In this document: positions 53,792-63,450 of the stretch, piece by piece
Layout of the letters: every line of letters starts with the position of its first letter
Position numbering within the stretch: the stretch's first letter is position 1
Notes under the pieces: model-generated
Databases searched by the model: none
What the model was told of the DNA's origin: nothing
What the model saw: the letters and a program-made list of their open reading frames with translations, nothing else
Position numbers and translations under genes: made by a program
Assembly: GCF_001591365.1 (NCBI RefSeq)
Contig: NZ_BCUT01000001.1
Location: 2,294,001-2,358,000, forward strand
Direction of reading: 5' to 3'
DNA: 64,000 bases
Source of the DNA: Variovorax paradoxus NBRC 15149
GTDB taxonomy: Bacteria > Pseudomonadota > Gammaproteobacteria > Burkholderiales > Burkholderiaceae_C

Positions 53792-54849
53792 CGCAGCGCC
53801 CCCCCACCGCGCGGCACACGCGCGCGAAAGGCGTTCCAGTCGACCATGCGCAAGCCCTCGCTCGCCAGGATCAGCACGAAGGCCATGCCCTGCAGCACCA
53901 GCACCGAGGCATCGGGCAGCCCGAGCCGCCGCTGCAGCAGGCTGCCGGCCGCGCCGAAGCCGCCGAACAGGATCGCCACCGGCACGATGGCCACCGGGTT
54001 GTGCCGCGCGATGAACGACACCAGGATGCCGGCATAGCCGTAGCCCGCGATCAGCGAGGCATTGGCATTGGTGTGCACCGCCGCCACCTCGACCGCGCCC
54101 GCGAGCCCCGCAGAGGCGCCGCCGAGCGCGCAGGCCCCCAGGATGAGCCGCGTGGCCGGCAGGCCCACGAGCTGCGCGGTGCGCGGATTGCCGCCCACCA
54201 CGCGCACCGAAAAGCCCGAGGCGGTGGCACGCAGCCACCACCCGAGCGCCAGGCAGGCGACCACGCCGATCACCAGGCCCCAGTGCACGTCCGAGCCGCC
54301 GATGCCGCCGATCAGCAGCCCGTCGGCCAGCGCATGGGTCGATGGCTTGTTGAGGCTCGCCGGATCGCGCAGCGGCCCTTCGACGAGGTGCTTGAAGATG
54401 CCGATGGCGATGTAGGCCAGCAGCAGGCTGCTGATGGTTTCGTTGATGCCGCGGTACTGGCGCAGCCAGCCTGCGAGCACGATCCACAGCGCACCGGCAA
54501 GCGCACCCGCGATGCAGACGACCGCCGTGCCCAGGACATTGCCGGGCAGCGGCACCGCATGCGCGAGCGCCGCGCACGCCAGCCCGCCCAGCACCAGCGC
54601 ACCTTCGCCGCCGATGACGATGAGGCCCGCGCGCGCCGGCAATGCCACGCACAGCGCGGTGAGCATCAGCGGCGCGGCGCGCTGCAATGTGTTCTGCCAG
54701 GAGAACCAGTCGCCGAACGCGCCCTTGAAGAGCGTCGCCCAGACCTCCAGCGGATCGACGCCCGCAAAGGCCGCGAGCACGCCGAACAGCAGCAGCGCCG
54801 CCGCGATGGCGAACACCGGCAGGGCGAATTCCTTGAGCGCTTGGCGCAT
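53788..54849 (-). CDS. ABC transporter permease (YufP-like, BMP type)
   Basis: Permease of 353 residues with about ten hydrophobic segments. It has [75 protein letters not shown], and [34 protein letters not shown]. It overlaps the second permease gene by ATGA. It is 25 bases after the binding protein gene. Confidence 0.9.
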   Translation of the reverse strand: MRQALKEFALPVFAIAAALLLFGVLAAFAGVDPLEVWATLFKGAFGDWFSWQNTLQRAAPLMLTALCVALPARAGLIVIGGEGALVLGGLACAALAHAVPLPGNVLGTAVVCIAGALAGALWIVLAGWLRQYRGINETISSLLLAYIAIGIFKHLVEGPLRDPASLNKPSTHALADGLLIGGIGGSDVHWGLVIGVVACLALGWWLRATASGFSVRVVGGNPRTAQLVGLPATRLILGACALGGASAGLAGAVEVAAVHTNANASLIAGYGYAGILVSFIARHNPVAIVPVAILFGGFGAAGSLLQRRLGLPDASVLVLQGMAFVLILASEGLRMVDWNAFRARVPRGGGALR

Positions 54850-54874
54850 GGCGTGCGGGCCGGTGCGGCTGCGA

Positions 54875-55993
54875 TCAGGCCTGGCCGATCACGCCTTCGA
54901 CCAGGTAGTTCATCTTCTCGAGCTCCAGGTCGGTCTGCTTGAGCACCTTGCCGGCCGGCACCACGACCGCGCCCTTGTTGTCCTTGATGCCGTCCTTGAA
55001 GATGTCGAAGCTGCCCGCCACCATCTTGGCCTTGATCTCGTCGGCCTGCTTCTTTGCGGCGTCCGGCACCATCGGGCCGTAGGCCGACATCTTCACGTAG
55101 CCTTCCTTCAGCCCGCCGCGCAGGAAGTTGGGATGCGGCTTGCCGGCCTGCGCGGCCTCGATGGCGGTCTTGTAGGCCGTGAGCCAGTTCCATTCGGCGC
55201 CGGTGAGGTACGCATTGGGCGCGAGCTTGGCCTGGCTCGCGTGGTAGCCGCAGACCATCTTGCCGCGCTTGGCCGCCGTTTCCACCACCACCTTGGGGCC
55301 GTCGACGTGCATGGTGAAGACGTCGCAGCCCTGGTCGGCCAGGCTGTTGGTGGCTTCGGCTTCCTTCACGGCCATCGACCAGTCGCCGGTGAAGATCACG
55401 CTGCAGGTGATGTTCGGCTTGACCGAGCGCGCACCCAGCGTGAAGGCGTTGATGTTGCGCAGCACCTGCGGAATCGGCTTGGCAGCGACGAAGGCGATCT
55501 TGTTGCTCTTGGTCATGTGCGCGGCGATCACGCCGTTCAGGAACTGGCACTCGTCGATGTAGCCGAAGAAGCTGCCCGCGTTCTTCGGGTGCTTGCCTTC
55601 GGTCCAGAGGCCGCCGCAATGCGAGAAGCGCACGTCGGGATTCTTGGGCGCCACGGCCAGGATGTGCGGATCGAAGTAGCCGAACGACGTGGGGAACAGC
55701 AGCTTGGCGCCGTCCTGCGAGATCATGCCGGCCATGGTCTTCTGCACGGCCGCGGTCTCGGGCACGTTCTCTTCTTCCACCACCTTGATGCCGGGCAGCT
55801 TCTTGATCTCGGCGGCCGCCATGGCGTGCGCCTGGTTGTAGCCGTAGTCGTCGCGCGCGCCGACGTAGATCACGCCGACGGTCAGCGGCTTGGCCTGCGC
55901 GCCGGCGAGCGCACTCCAGCCTCCGAGGGTGCCGGCGGCGCCGAGCGCGGCCAGGGACTTGAGGGAATCGCGGCGATTGATTTGGCTTGTCAT
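54875..55993 (-). CDS. BMP-family ABC transporter solute-binding protein
   Basis: Periplasmic binding protein of 372 residues of the BMP/PnrA-like class. The N-terminus NRRDSLKSLAALGAAGTLGG carries a twin-arginine-like signal, so it may be exported folded. The mature part has VGVIYVGARDDYGYNQAHAM, ALVV... replaced here by LLFPTSFGYFDPHILAVA, and FFGYIDECQFLNGVIAAHM. BMP proteins bind nucleosides or related compounds such as riboflavin precursors; here a urea-derived ligand is likely from context. It begins the gene group that encodes the importer. Confidence 0.88.
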   Translation of the reverse strand: MTSQINRRDSLKSLAALGAAGTLGGWSALAGAQAKPLTVGVIYVGARDDYGYNQAHAMAAAEIKKLPGIKVVEEENVPETAAVQKTMAGMISQDGAKLLFPTSFGYFDPHILAVAPKNPDVRFSHCGGLWTEGKHPKNAGSFFGYIDECQFLNGVIAAHMTKSNKIAFVAAKPIPQVLRNINAFTLGARSVKPNITCSVIFTGDWSMAVKEAEATNSLADQGCDVFTMHVDGPKVVVETAAKRGKMVCGYHASQAKLAPNAYLTGAEWNWLTAYKTAIEAAQAGKPHPNFLRGGLKEGYVKMSAYGPMVPDAAKKQADEIKAKMVAGSFDIFKDGIKDNKGAVVVPAGKVLKQTDLELEKMNYLVEGVIGQA

Positions 55994-56041
55994 GGCGTTC
56001 TTTCCAGAGGTTGAAGGGAGTGCAAAAAATGTGCCCCGCGC

Positions 56042-56422
56042 TCAGCCCAGGAGGCTCACGTGGGCGGCGACCACGCGCCAGCCGTCGGCCGTGCGCAGCC
56101 AGGTCTGGCTCTGCCGGCCGACAGCGGTGGCGCCTTCGCGCCGGAACTCGCAGTTGGCCGTGGCGAAGTCGCGGCCGTAGGTGGTGATGACGGTGCGCAG
56201 CAGTTCGCGCGGCGGGCTCTGCACCGGCAGCGATGCGCGAAAGGCGCTGATGCCGGCATGGCCGTAGTGGTTCTCCGAGAAGCCGTAGCGCAGCGTGTGC
56301 GGGCTGTTCCAGAACAGCTCGTCGAGCACTGCGGGCTGGTTGGCCATGAGCGCCTGCTCGTAGCGCGCGAACACGTCCGTCACTTCGGCGAGCACCTCGG
56401 GAATGTTGATCTCGGGCGTCAC
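56042..56422 (-). CDS. AtzH/HpxZ-like protein (DUF3225, SnoaL fold)
   Basis: Protein of 126 residues with a GTG start that overlaps the stop of the ATPase gene (GTGA, 56419-56422). It shows [48 protein letters not shown], and [19 protein letters not shown], the pattern of HpxZ and AtzH. AtzH is reported to act on 1,3-dicarboxyurea in cyanuric acid breakdown, while HpxZ belongs to oxalurate use. Either role suits a cluster ending in allophanate. Its presence beside AtzF favours AtzH. Confidence 0.78.
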   Translation of the reverse strand: MTPEINIPEVLAEVTDVFARYEQALMANQPAVLDELFWNSPHTLRYGFSENHYGHAGISAFRASLPVQSPPRELLRTVITTYGRDFATANCEFRREGATAVGRQSQTWLRTADGWRVVAAHVSLLG

Positions 56423-57252
56423 CGGCGGACCTCGCGCTGGAAGATGTCGAGGCTGAGCTTCTTGGTTGCCACGAAGCTCTCGGTGCTCAGGGTCTCGACC
56501 GTGCGCGGCCGCGCATCGCCGTAGCGCAGGATCTCGGCCACCCGGGTGGGCCGCTTGGTCAGCAGCAGCACCTCGTCGGCCAGGTACACGGCCTCCTCGA
56601 GGTCGTGCGACACCAGGAGCATGGTGGTGCCGGTCTGCATGAACACCTCCTGCAGCTTCTCGCGGATGAAGAGCGTCATCTCGAAGTCGAGCGCCGAAAA
56701 GGGCTCGTCCAGAAACAGCACCTCGGGCTTGGGTGCGAGCGCGCGCATGATCGATGCGGTCTGCTGCTGCCCGCCCGAGAGCTCGTACGGAAAGCGCTTC
56801 AAGTCGAACTTCACGTCGAAGGACGCCACCAGCTCTTCCATGCGGCGGTCGACCTCGGCCTTGCTGCGGCCTTCGAGCTTCAGCGGGTAGGCGATGTTGT
56901 CGATGGTGCGCATCCACGGGAACATCGCCTCGCGGTAGTTCTGGAACACGTAGCCGATCTTGGTGTCCTTGCGCTGCTTGCCGTCGAACAGGATCTCGCC
57001 CGCATCGATCGGGATCAGGCCCGCGATCATGTTGATGAGCGTGGACTTGCCGCAGCCGTTGGGCCCGAACACCGAGACGATCCGGTGCTTGGGAATGTCG
57101 AGGTCGAAGTTCTCGTACAGCGGCCAGCCCGCAAAGTACTTGGTCAGGCCGCGGATGGTGATGTGCGTGCCGGCCGGGCCGGGCTTGAAGACGGGCCTGG
57201 GCACGTCGGCATACACCGGGCCGTTGACGACGATGTCGGGCGTGGCTTTCAT
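56419..57252 (-). CDS. ABC transporter ATP-binding protein (SsuB/TauB type)
   Basis: ATPase of 277 residues. Walker [32 protein letters not shown], signature [16 protein letters not shown], Walker [13 protein letters not shown] and H-loop LVSHDLEEA are complete. The group normally works with permeases and NMT1/SsuA binding proteins that import nitrate, sulfonates, pyrimidine precursors or urea derivatives. The ATG at 57252 overlaps the stop of the permease gene by ATGA. Confidence 0.9.
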   Translation of the reverse strand: MKATPDIVVNGPVYADVPRPVFKPGPAGTHITIRGLTKYFAGWPLYENFDLDIPKHRIVSVFGPNGCGKSTLINMIAGLIPIDAGEILFDGKQRKDTKIGYVFQNYREAMFPWMRTIDNIAYPLKLEGRSKAEVDRRMEELVASFDVKFDLKRFPYELSGGQQQTASIMRALAPKPEVLFLDEPFSALDFEMTLFIREKLQEVFMQTGTTMLLVSHDLEEAVYLADEVLLLTKRPTRVAEILRYGDARPRTVETLSTESFVATKKLSLDIFQREVRR

Positions 57253-58079
57253 CTTCCGCTCCAGTGCACGATGCGGCGCTCGGCAATCAGGAAGAGGATG
57301 TTGAGCGCATAGCCCAGCGCGCCCGCCGCCAGAATGGCCGCATACATGCTCTTCACGTTGAGCACCTGCTGCGCATCGATAATGCGGTGGCCGAGGCCCG
57401 TGTCCGAGCCGATGAACATCTCGGCCACGATGACGATCACCAGCGCCATCGACACCGCCGAGCGCAGGCCCACGAAGCTGGGCTGCAGGCTTTCCCACAC
57501 CAGCACGTCCTTGAAGATCTGCCAGCGCGAAGCGCCCATGACGCGCGCCGCCATCACGCGCTGCTTGCGCGCGTTGATCACGCCGTAGGCGCTGTTGAAC
57601 ACCACGATCAGCAGCGCGCCGAAAGCCGCGATCGCCACCTTGTTGACGTCCGACACGCCGAAGATCAGGAGGAACAGCGGGATCAGCGCGGACGAAGGCG
57701 TGGAGCGGAAGAAGTCGATCAGGAACTCGACGCTGCGGTAGGCCTTTTCGTTACTGCCGAGCAGCACGCCCAGCGGCACGCCGACCACCGCCGCAATCGC
57801 GAAGGCCTGCAGCGTGCGCCACACGGTCATCGCGAAGTCGGTGAGCAGCGGCCCGCCCGCGAGCCCCGTGATGAGCGCCGCCACGGTGTCGGCGGGCGTG
57901 GGCAGAAGGATCGGCTTGATGAAGCCCAGGCGCACCGCCAGGTCCCACACGATGAACAGCGCCACGGGGCCGATGAAGGGCAGCAGCCGGTCGCGCAGCG
58001 GCGGCTTCGGTGCCGAGGCGGCGGTGCCGTCGGCCGGCGGTGTCCACGGCGTGGCCGTGGTCGTGCTTGCGTCGGCCAT
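57249..58079 (-). CDS. ABC transporter permease (SsuC/TauC type)
   Basis: Permease of 276 residues with about six hydrophobic segments. The EAA loop reads [47 protein letters not shown]. The hydrophilic N-terminal part (about 25 residues, Thr/Ala/Pro-rich) is not conserved. The start ATG (58077-58079) lies 2 bases after the binding-protein stop. The gene overlaps the ATPase gene downstream. Confidence 0.9.
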   Translation of the reverse strand: MADASTTTATPWTPPADGTAASAPKPPLRDRLLPFIGPVALFIVWDLAVRLGFIKPILLPTPADTVAALITGLAGGPLLTDFAMTVWRTLQAFAIAAVVGVPLGVLLGSNEKAYRSVEFLIDFFRSTPSSALIPLFLLIFGVSDVNKVAIAAFGALLIVVFNSAYGVINARKQRVMAARVMGASRWQIFKDVLVWESLQPSFVGLRSAVSMALVIVIVAEMFIGSDTGLGHRIIDAQQVLNVKSMYAAILAAGALGYALNILFLIAERRIVHWSGR

Positions 58080-58081
58080 GG

Positions 58082-59086
58082 TCAAGCCTTGTAGAGCAGG
58101 CCGTCCACCGGCACCTTCTTCTCGAAGATGCCTTTTTCGGTGAACAGGTCGTAGAACTTCTGGAAGTACGCGACGTCGCTCGGCTTGAACTCGTTGTAGA
58201 GCATGTACGAGGCGAGCGGCACTTCGGCCGTGAGGCTGCCTTCGATGGCGGTGTAGCCCTTCATGTGCTGGCGCGCATCGTCGGGCTTGCTGCGCACCAG
58301 CTCCACGCCGCGCGCATAGGCGGCGATGTACTTCCTTGCCGCGTCGGGGTTCTTCTTGATGAATTCGCTGGTGAGGCTGGCTGCGCCGCCGTGCCAGGGC
58401 GCCATCGGATCGCCGAGGATGTATTTGGCGACCACGCCGGCCTCGATGACGCGCGTGGTGCCGTTCATGCGGCCCACGGTGCCGGTGGGCTCGAGCGTGT
58501 AGCAGGCATCGACCTGGCCCGCCACGAGCGCCGCCACATGCTGGCCGATGGGCAGCTCGCTCACCGTGGCGCCCGTGGCGCCGGCGCGCTCGAGCATGGT
58601 CTTGCACAGCGTCACGTTCTGGATGCCGGGGCCGGACGCGATCTTCTTGCCGGCCAGCTCGGCCATGGTCTTGGTCGGGCTGTCCTTGGCGACGATGAAT
58701 TCGTCGAGCACGAACCTGGCGTTGCTCGGGTTGGTGCAGAAGATCTTGAACAGCCCCGGCTGCGCGATCTCGCCGATGGCGAGGTTGGCCGAGCCGGTGC
58801 CGTTGGAGCTGCCGTCGCAGCGGCCCGCGAGCATGCCTTCCATGACCTGCTGCGCGCCCGCGAACTTGAGCGGCTCCACGTCGAGGCCCGCTTCCTTGAA
58901 ATAGCCGCGGTCGACCGCTGCAAAGAAGGGCAGGCCCGCGGCCACGGGCCAGAAGCCGATGCGGATCTTGGGCGCGGCCTGCGCACGCACGATGGCGGGC
59001 GCAGCCAGCACGGCCAGCCCCGCGGCGCCGGCCTGCAGCAGCTGGCGGCGCGACGCGGCGGCGGACGATTTCTCAGGAATGCACAT
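58082..59086 (-). CDS. ABC transporter solute-binding protein (NMT1/SsuA type)
   Basis: Binding protein of 334 residues. It starts at ATG 59086 with GAGGAG 6 bases upstream. The signal has a twin-arginine-like start (RRQLLQAGAAGLAVLAAPAIVRAQ). The mature part RIGFWPVAAGLPFFAAVDRGYFKEAGLDVEPLKF is the usual NMT1 opening. It is 17 bases after the allophanate hydrolase gene. Its ligand is probably a urea-derived compound because of its neighbours. It is the second binding protein in the locus. Confidence 0.88.
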   Translation of the reverse strand: MCIPEKSSAAASRRQLLQAGAAGLAVLAAPAIVRAQAAPKIRIGFWPVAAGLPFFAAVDRGYFKEAGLDVEPLKFAGAQQVMEGMLAGRCDGSSNGTGSANLAIGEIAQPGLFKIFCTNPSNARFVLDEFIVAKDSPTKTMAELAGKKIASGPGIQNVTLCKTMLERAGATGATVSELPIGQHVAALVAGQVDACYTLEPTGTVGRMNGTTRVIEAGVVAKYILGDPMAPWHGGAASLTSEFIKKNPDAARKYIAAYARGVELVRSKPDDARQHMKGYTAIEGSLTAEVPLASYMLYNEFKPSDVAYFQKFYDLFTEKGIFEKKVPVDGLLYKA

Positions 59087-59103
59087 GAAGACTCCTCGAT
59101 CGG

Positions 59104-60813
59104 TCAGGTTGGAATGGCTTGGGAAGAGGCCGCGGCGCGGCTCGCGATGTAGGCACGCCAGCCGCCGTGGTGGCTCACGTCTTCGGCGCCTGCGAGCGCA
59201 TGGCCTTCGCAGATGAAGCCGTGCACCCAGCTGCCGTCGGCGAGCTCCACGCTGCCCAGGCCCAGCGGGGGCGGGATCAGCGCGAGGAAGCTGCCGATCT
59301 CGGCCACGGGAACGGACCACACTTCGAGCGCAATAGCGGCTCCGCCGGCCGTGCTGCGCTGCAGCCCCGGCTTGGGCGGCACGGTGCCCGGCAAGGCGTG
59401 CAGGCGGTAGTGCGGCGAGGTGGTGGTGGCACGCAGCAGCGTGGCGCCGCGTTCGGTGAGCTGGCCATTGAGCGGCATGCCCGAGAGGTGCGCGCCGACG
59501 ACGGCGATGGGCATGGCCTGCACCGGCGAAGCGCCCAGGCCCGGAATGGGGCGCGGCTCGGGCAGCGGCAAGCCCGTGGCGCCCTGCGGCAGGCCGGTGG
59601 CGTGGTGATAGCGCTGGCCCAGCTCGGCCAGCGCAAGATCGCTGCCGCACGGGCCGATCAGCGTGATGCCGAAGGGCAGGCCGTCGGCGCGCAGCGCGCT
59701 CGGCACCGAGATGGCGGCGTAGTCCAGCAGGTTGACGAAGTTGGTGTACGCGCCGAGATTGCGGTTGAGCACCACGGGATCGGCGCGCATCTGCTCGCGC
59801 GTGTAGTGCGTGGGCGCGGTCGGCACCAGCAGCAGGTCGATGCCGCGCCACATCGGCTCGACCTGCTGCGCAATGGCACGCAGCCGGGTCTGCGCCTCGA
59901 ACACATCGGCGGCGCTGTAGCCGCGGCCGCTTTCGAGGATGCCGCGCACCGGCTCGATCACCTGGGAGCCGCGCGCATCGAAGAACCCGCGCACCGCCGC
60001 ATAGCGCTCGGCCACGAGCGCGCTTTCGTAGAGCAGCGCGGCGGCCTCGGCCAGCGGCGCGTAGGGAATTTCCACGGCCGTGCCGCCGAGTTCGGCGAGC
60101 CGCAGCTGCGCATCGCGAAAAGCTTGCTCGGCCGCGGCATCGCCGAAGAAGCTCAGCGTGTCGGGCACGCCGAAACGGAAGGCCGGCGGAAACGGATGGC
60201 TGCGCAGCGCAAGTGCCCGCGAGTAAGGGTCGCGCGCGTCAGGCCCGGCGGCCGCAAGAAGCACGTCGACGGCCAGGCCGACGCTGCGCGCGAAGATCGA
60301 CACGCAGTCCGCGCTCTGGGCGGCGGGCACCACGCCAAAGGCGCTCAGCAGGCCGCGCGAGGGCTTGAGCCCGACGATGTTGTTGAGCCCGGCGGGCACG
60401 CGGCCCGAGCCGGCGGTGTCGGTGCCGAGCGCGAAATCGGCCTCGCCGGCGGCCACCACGTAGGCCGAGCCCGAACTGGAGCCGCCCGAGACGTAGCGCG
60501 CGTCGAAGGCATTGGGCACTTCGCCATACGGGGAGCGCGTGCCGTTCAGGCCGCAGGCGAACTGGTCGAGGTTGGTCTTTCCGAGCAGCGATGCACCGGC
60601 ATCGAGCAGCTTCCGCACCACGGCCGAGTGCTCAGCCGGCCGGCGGTCGAAGGCCGGGCAGGCGGCCGTGGTGGGCACGCCGGCCACGTCGATGTTGTCC
60701 TTGACGGCGAAGCGCAGGCCGGCGAGAGGCCCCGCGTCCGCGCCGGGCACGGGCCGGGGAAAGCGGGCAATCCACGCTGCGGCAGCCGATCCGTTTTCTT
60801 CATGCACCATCAT
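59104..60813 (-). CDS. atzF: allophanate hydrolase
   Basis: Enzyme of 569 residues with two domains. The amidase-signature domain has Lys38 (RFAVKDNID), GGSSSGSA at 109-116 and TDTAGSGR at 130-137, containing the Ser-cisSer-Lys triad. The C-terminal domain (about 440-569) has GRVQAMPIAVVGAHLSGMPLN-like sequence (ASPVQAMPIAVVGAHLSGMPLNGQL), which in AtzF removes the carboxyl group. It splits allophanate to two ammonia and two CO2. The ATG at 60813 has GGA 6 bases upstream; an adjacent ATG at 60810 is also possible. It is the first gene of the nitrogen operon. Confidence 0.9.
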   Translation of the reverse strand: MMVHEENGSAAAAWIARFPRPVPGADAGPLAGLRFAVKDNIDVAGVPTTAACPAFDRRPAEHSAVVRKLLDAGASLLGKTNLDQFACGLNGTRSPYGEVPNAFDARYVSGGSSSGSAYVVAAGEADFALGTDTAGSGRVPAGLNNIVGLKPSRGLLSAFGVVPAAQSADCVSIFARSVGLAVDVLLAAAGPDARDPYSRALALRSHPFPPAFRFGVPDTLSFFGDAAAEQAFRDAQLRLAELGGTAVEIPYAPLAEAAALLYESALVAERYAAVRGFFDARGSQVIEPVRGILESGRGYSAADVFEAQTRLRAIAQQVEPMWRGIDLLLVPTAPTHYTREQMRADPVVLNRNLGAYTNFVNLLDYAAISVPSALRADGLPFGITLIGPCGSDLALAELGQRYHHATGLPQGATGLPLPEPRPIPGLGASPVQAMPIAVVGAHLSGMPLNGQLTERGATLLRATTTSPHYRLHALPGTVPPKPGLQRSTAGGAAIALEVWSVPVAEIGSFLALIPPPLGLGSVELADGSWVHGFICEGHALAGAEDVSHHGGWRAYIASRAAASSQAIPT

Positions 60814-60886
60814 CAGGCATCCAAACTTGTGTACAAGTCGAGATGCAAGCAATGTGCCAGGCGAGAACAGGCCGTATGGATTTGCC

Positions 60887-60996
60887 CCCTCTCCCTCCGG
60901 GAGAGGGTTGGGGTGAGGGCTCCGTGCCGCCGATGAAGCGCGGCTCACATATGAAGGCCGCCGCCCTCACCCCCGCCCTCTCCCGGAGGGAGAGGG
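60887..60996. repeat. inverted repeat upstream of atzF
   Basis: Two 34-base arms (60887-60920 and 60963-60996) are reverse complements at 32 of 34 positions with a 42-base loop. Each arm has a self-pairing CCCTCTCCC...GGGAGAGGG hairpin and a GGGGTGAGGGC tail. It lies between atzF and the M48 peptidase gene, both on the minus strand. The repeat can fold as one large or two small hairpins. A single hairpin of the same sequence lies at 38454. Confidence 0.78.
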
Positions 60997-61005
60997 AGTA
61001 AGACC

Positions 61006-61872
61006 TCAGCTACGCTTGGCTTCCCGGTAAAGCCCCTCGACCTTCGGCAGGTTGGCCTCGAGCTTCTGGATCCGGTCCGGCCCGCTCGGGTGGGTCGACA
61101 GAAAGCCGAGGCCGCCCTGGTTCTTCGATGCCGCGGCCATCTTCTTCCAGAGCGACACCGAGGCCTGCGGGTCGTAGCCCGCGCGCGCCGCGAGTTCGAG
61201 CCCGACGAGATCGGCCTCGGTCTCGTCGCTGCGGCTGAACTTGAGCGTCAGCAGCTGCGTGCCGGCGCGCGCCGCCAGATCGCCCATCTGGCCCAGGCCC
61301 AGCAGCTGCGCGCCGATGGAAAGCGCCGCGCCGGTGCCCGCGCTCTTGGCCATGCGGGCACGCGCATGCTCGCGCAGCGCGTGGGCCATCTCATGGCCCA
61401 TCACCATGGCGACCTCGTCGTCGCTGAGCTTGAGCTGTTCGAGGATGCCGGTGAAGAAGGCGATCTTGCCGCCGGGCATGCAGAAGGCGTTGATCTGCTT
61501 GCTGCCGATCAGGTTGACCTCCCACTTCCATTCACGCGCGCGCGCGTTCCACGGCGTCGCAAAAGGAATCAGCCGGTTCGCGATGGTGCGCAGCCGCTGC
61601 AGCTGCGCATTGCCGTCGCCCGCGAGCGCACGCTTGGCGCGCGCCTGCTCGAGCAGCTGGCCGTACTGCTGCACGCCGGCGGCTTCGATCCGGTCGGCCG
61701 GCACCAGGTTGCGCGCCACCGAGGCATTGCCCACGTTAACCTGCGCCAGGGCCGGTCCGGCCAGCGCGGCGCCGGCCGCCAGCAGGAAGGCCCGCCGCGG
61801 CTGCCAGGCCGAGGCGCGCGGCGCCGAGGAAGCCGCGGAAGAAACAGCAAGAAGCTCGCATCGTGTGCACAT
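61006..61872 (-). CDS. M48-family metallopeptidase
   Basis: Zinc peptidase of 288 residues, starting at MCTRCELLAVSS. The active site is His160-Glu161-x-x-His164 (HEMAH) with the third ligand Glu in RSDETEADLVG. The signal region WQPRRAFLLAAGAALAGPALAQ carries a twin-arginine-like pair. Features INAFCMPGGKIAFFTGIL are typical of the LoiP/HtpX-like M48 family in the periplasm or outer membrane. It trims misfolded proteins. It lies 58 bases from the divergent AmpG-like gene. Confidence 0.9.
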   Translation of the reverse strand: MCTRCELLAVSSAASSAPRASAWQPRRAFLLAAGAALAGPALAQVNVGNASVARNLVPADRIEAAGVQQYGQLLEQARAKRALAGDGNAQLQRLRTIANRLIPFATPWNARAREWKWEVNLIGSKQINAFCMPGGKIAFFTGILEQLKLSDDEVAMVMGHEMAHALREHARARMAKSAGTGAALSIGAQLLGLGQMGDLAARAGTQLLTLKFSRSDETEADLVGLELAARAGYDPQASVSLWKKMAAASKNQGGLGFLSTHPSGPDRIQKLEANLPKVEGLYREAKRS

Positions 61873-61930
61873 GCGCGGATCATAGGAACAATTGCCGACA
61901 AAAAGACGGCTCGGCAGGCGGCGCGCGCTC

Positions 61931-63319
61931 ATGGACAATCCGGAGTTCATGTCTGCCCAGCCCGCCGAAACCTCCACCGCCCCTTCCCTGCCCTGGCGCG
62001 ATGCGCTGAAGGTCTACCTCGAGCCCGCCACGCTGCGCATGCTTGCGCTGGGCTTTTCCGCCGGCCTGCCGCTGCTGCTGGTGCTGGGCACGCTGAGCTT
62101 TCGGCTGCGCGAGGCGGGCATCGACCGCACCACCATCGGCTACCTGAGCTGGGTGGGCCTGGCCTATGGCTTCAAGTGGGTCTGGGCGCCGCTGGTCGAC
62201 CGGCTGCCGCTGCCGCCGCTGACCACGCTGCTCGGGCGCCGGCGCGGCTGGCTGCTGCTGGCGCAGGGGATGGTGGTCGCGGGGCTGGTCGGCATGGCGC
62301 TCAACGATCCGCGCCAGGGCCTCGCGCCGCTGATCTGGTGCGCGCTGCTGGTGGCCTTCGGCTCGGCCACGCAGGACATCGCGCTGGACGCCTTCCGCAT
62401 CGAGTCGGCCGAAACGCGCAAGCAGGCCGCGCTCGCCGCCGCCTATCAAACGGGCTACCGCCTGGCGATGATCTGGGCCGGCGCCGGTGTGCTGTGGGTG
62501 GCGGCCTGGGCCGAGGTGGCGCCGGCAGCAGCGGCCGCCACGGGCGCGGCGGCCTACCAGAACGGCGCGTGGAAGACGGCCTACCTGGTGATGGCGGCCT
62601 CGATGGCGGTGGGCGTGCTGACCGTGCTGCTCTCGCCCGAGCCGGTGCGCCGCGTGCTGCCCAAGCCGAAGAACGCGGCCGAATGGCTGCAAAGCGTGCT
62701 GATCGAGCCCTTTGCCGACTTCATCCGCCGCTACAAGTGGCAGGCCGCGCTGATCCTCTCGCTGATTGCCATCTACCGCATCAGCGACGTGGTGATGGGC
62801 ATCATGGCCAACCCCTTCTACGTGGACATGGGCTTCACCAAGGACGAGGTGGCCACGGTCAGCAAGATCTACGGCGTGGTCATGACGCTGGCCGGCGCCT
62901 TCGTGGGCGGCGTGCTGTCGATGCGGCTGGGCGTGATGCGCGTGCTGATGCTGGGCGCGGTGCTGAGCGCGGCGAGCAACCTGCTCTTTGCCTGGCTGGC
63001 CTCGCGCGGGCACGACCTGACGGCGCTGATCGCGGTGGTGTCGGCCGACAACCTGGCCGGCGGCATTGCCTCGGCGGCCTTCATCGCCTACCTGTCGAGC
63101 CTCACGAACATCAGCTATTCGGCCACGCAGTACGCGCTGTTCAGCTCGCTGATGCTGCTGCTGCCCAAGTTCATTGCCGGCTATTCGGGCGCTTTTGTCG
63201 ATGCGCACGGCTACGCCCAGTTCTTCACCGGCACCGCGCTGCTGGGCCTGCCGGTGCTGCTGCTGGTGGCGCTGGCCGCCCGCATCACCACCACCAAGGC
63301 GCCGGCCGGGCGTCAATAG
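61931..63319 (+). CDS. ampG: AmpG-like muropeptide permease (MFS)
   Basis: Major facilitator protein of 462 residues with about 12-14 hydrophobic segments. It has LGFSAGLPLLLVLGTLSFRLREAGIDRTTIGYLSWVGLAYGFKWVWAPLVDRLPLP, ATQDIALDAFRIES, and ISYSATQYALFSSLMLLLPKFIAGYSGAFVDAHGY, all typical of AmpG. It imports cell-wall fragments from the periplasm for recycling. The start is either ATG 61931 or ATG 61949, the latter with GGAG 4 bases upstream. Divergent from the M48 gene. Confidence 0.9.
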   Translation: MDNPEFMSAQPAETSTAPSLPWRDALKVYLEPATLRMLALGFSAGLPLLLVLGTLSFRLREAGIDRTTIGYLSWVGLAYGFKWVWAPLVDRLPLPPLTTLLGRRRGWLLLAQGMVVAGLVGMALNDPRQGLAPLIWCALLVAFGSATQDIALDAFRIESAETRKQAALAAAYQTGYRLAMIWAGAGVLWVAAWAEVAPAAAAATGAAAYQNGAWKTAYLVMAASMAVGVLTVLLSPEPVRRVLPKPKNAAEWLQSVLIEPFADFIRRYKWQAALILSLIAIYRISDVVMGIMANPFYVDMGFTKDEVATVSKIYGVVMTLAGAFVGGVLSMRLGVMRVLMLGAVLSAASNLLFAWLASRGHDLTALIAVVSADNLAGGIASAAFIAYLSSLTNISYSATQYALFSSLMLLLPKFIAGYSGAFVDAHGYAQFFTGTALLGLPVLLLVALAARITTTKAPAGRQ

Positions 63320-63450
63320 GGCGCGGTCCGCATGGGAAAACAGCTGACGCCCGGGGCCCCGCGCAACTGGTAGGCTGTCACTTTCCGGTTACCTGCCGCC
63401 TCGCTCCCAGAGCGATCATTCACCTTCCGTCCGCCAAACCCACAAGCAAC

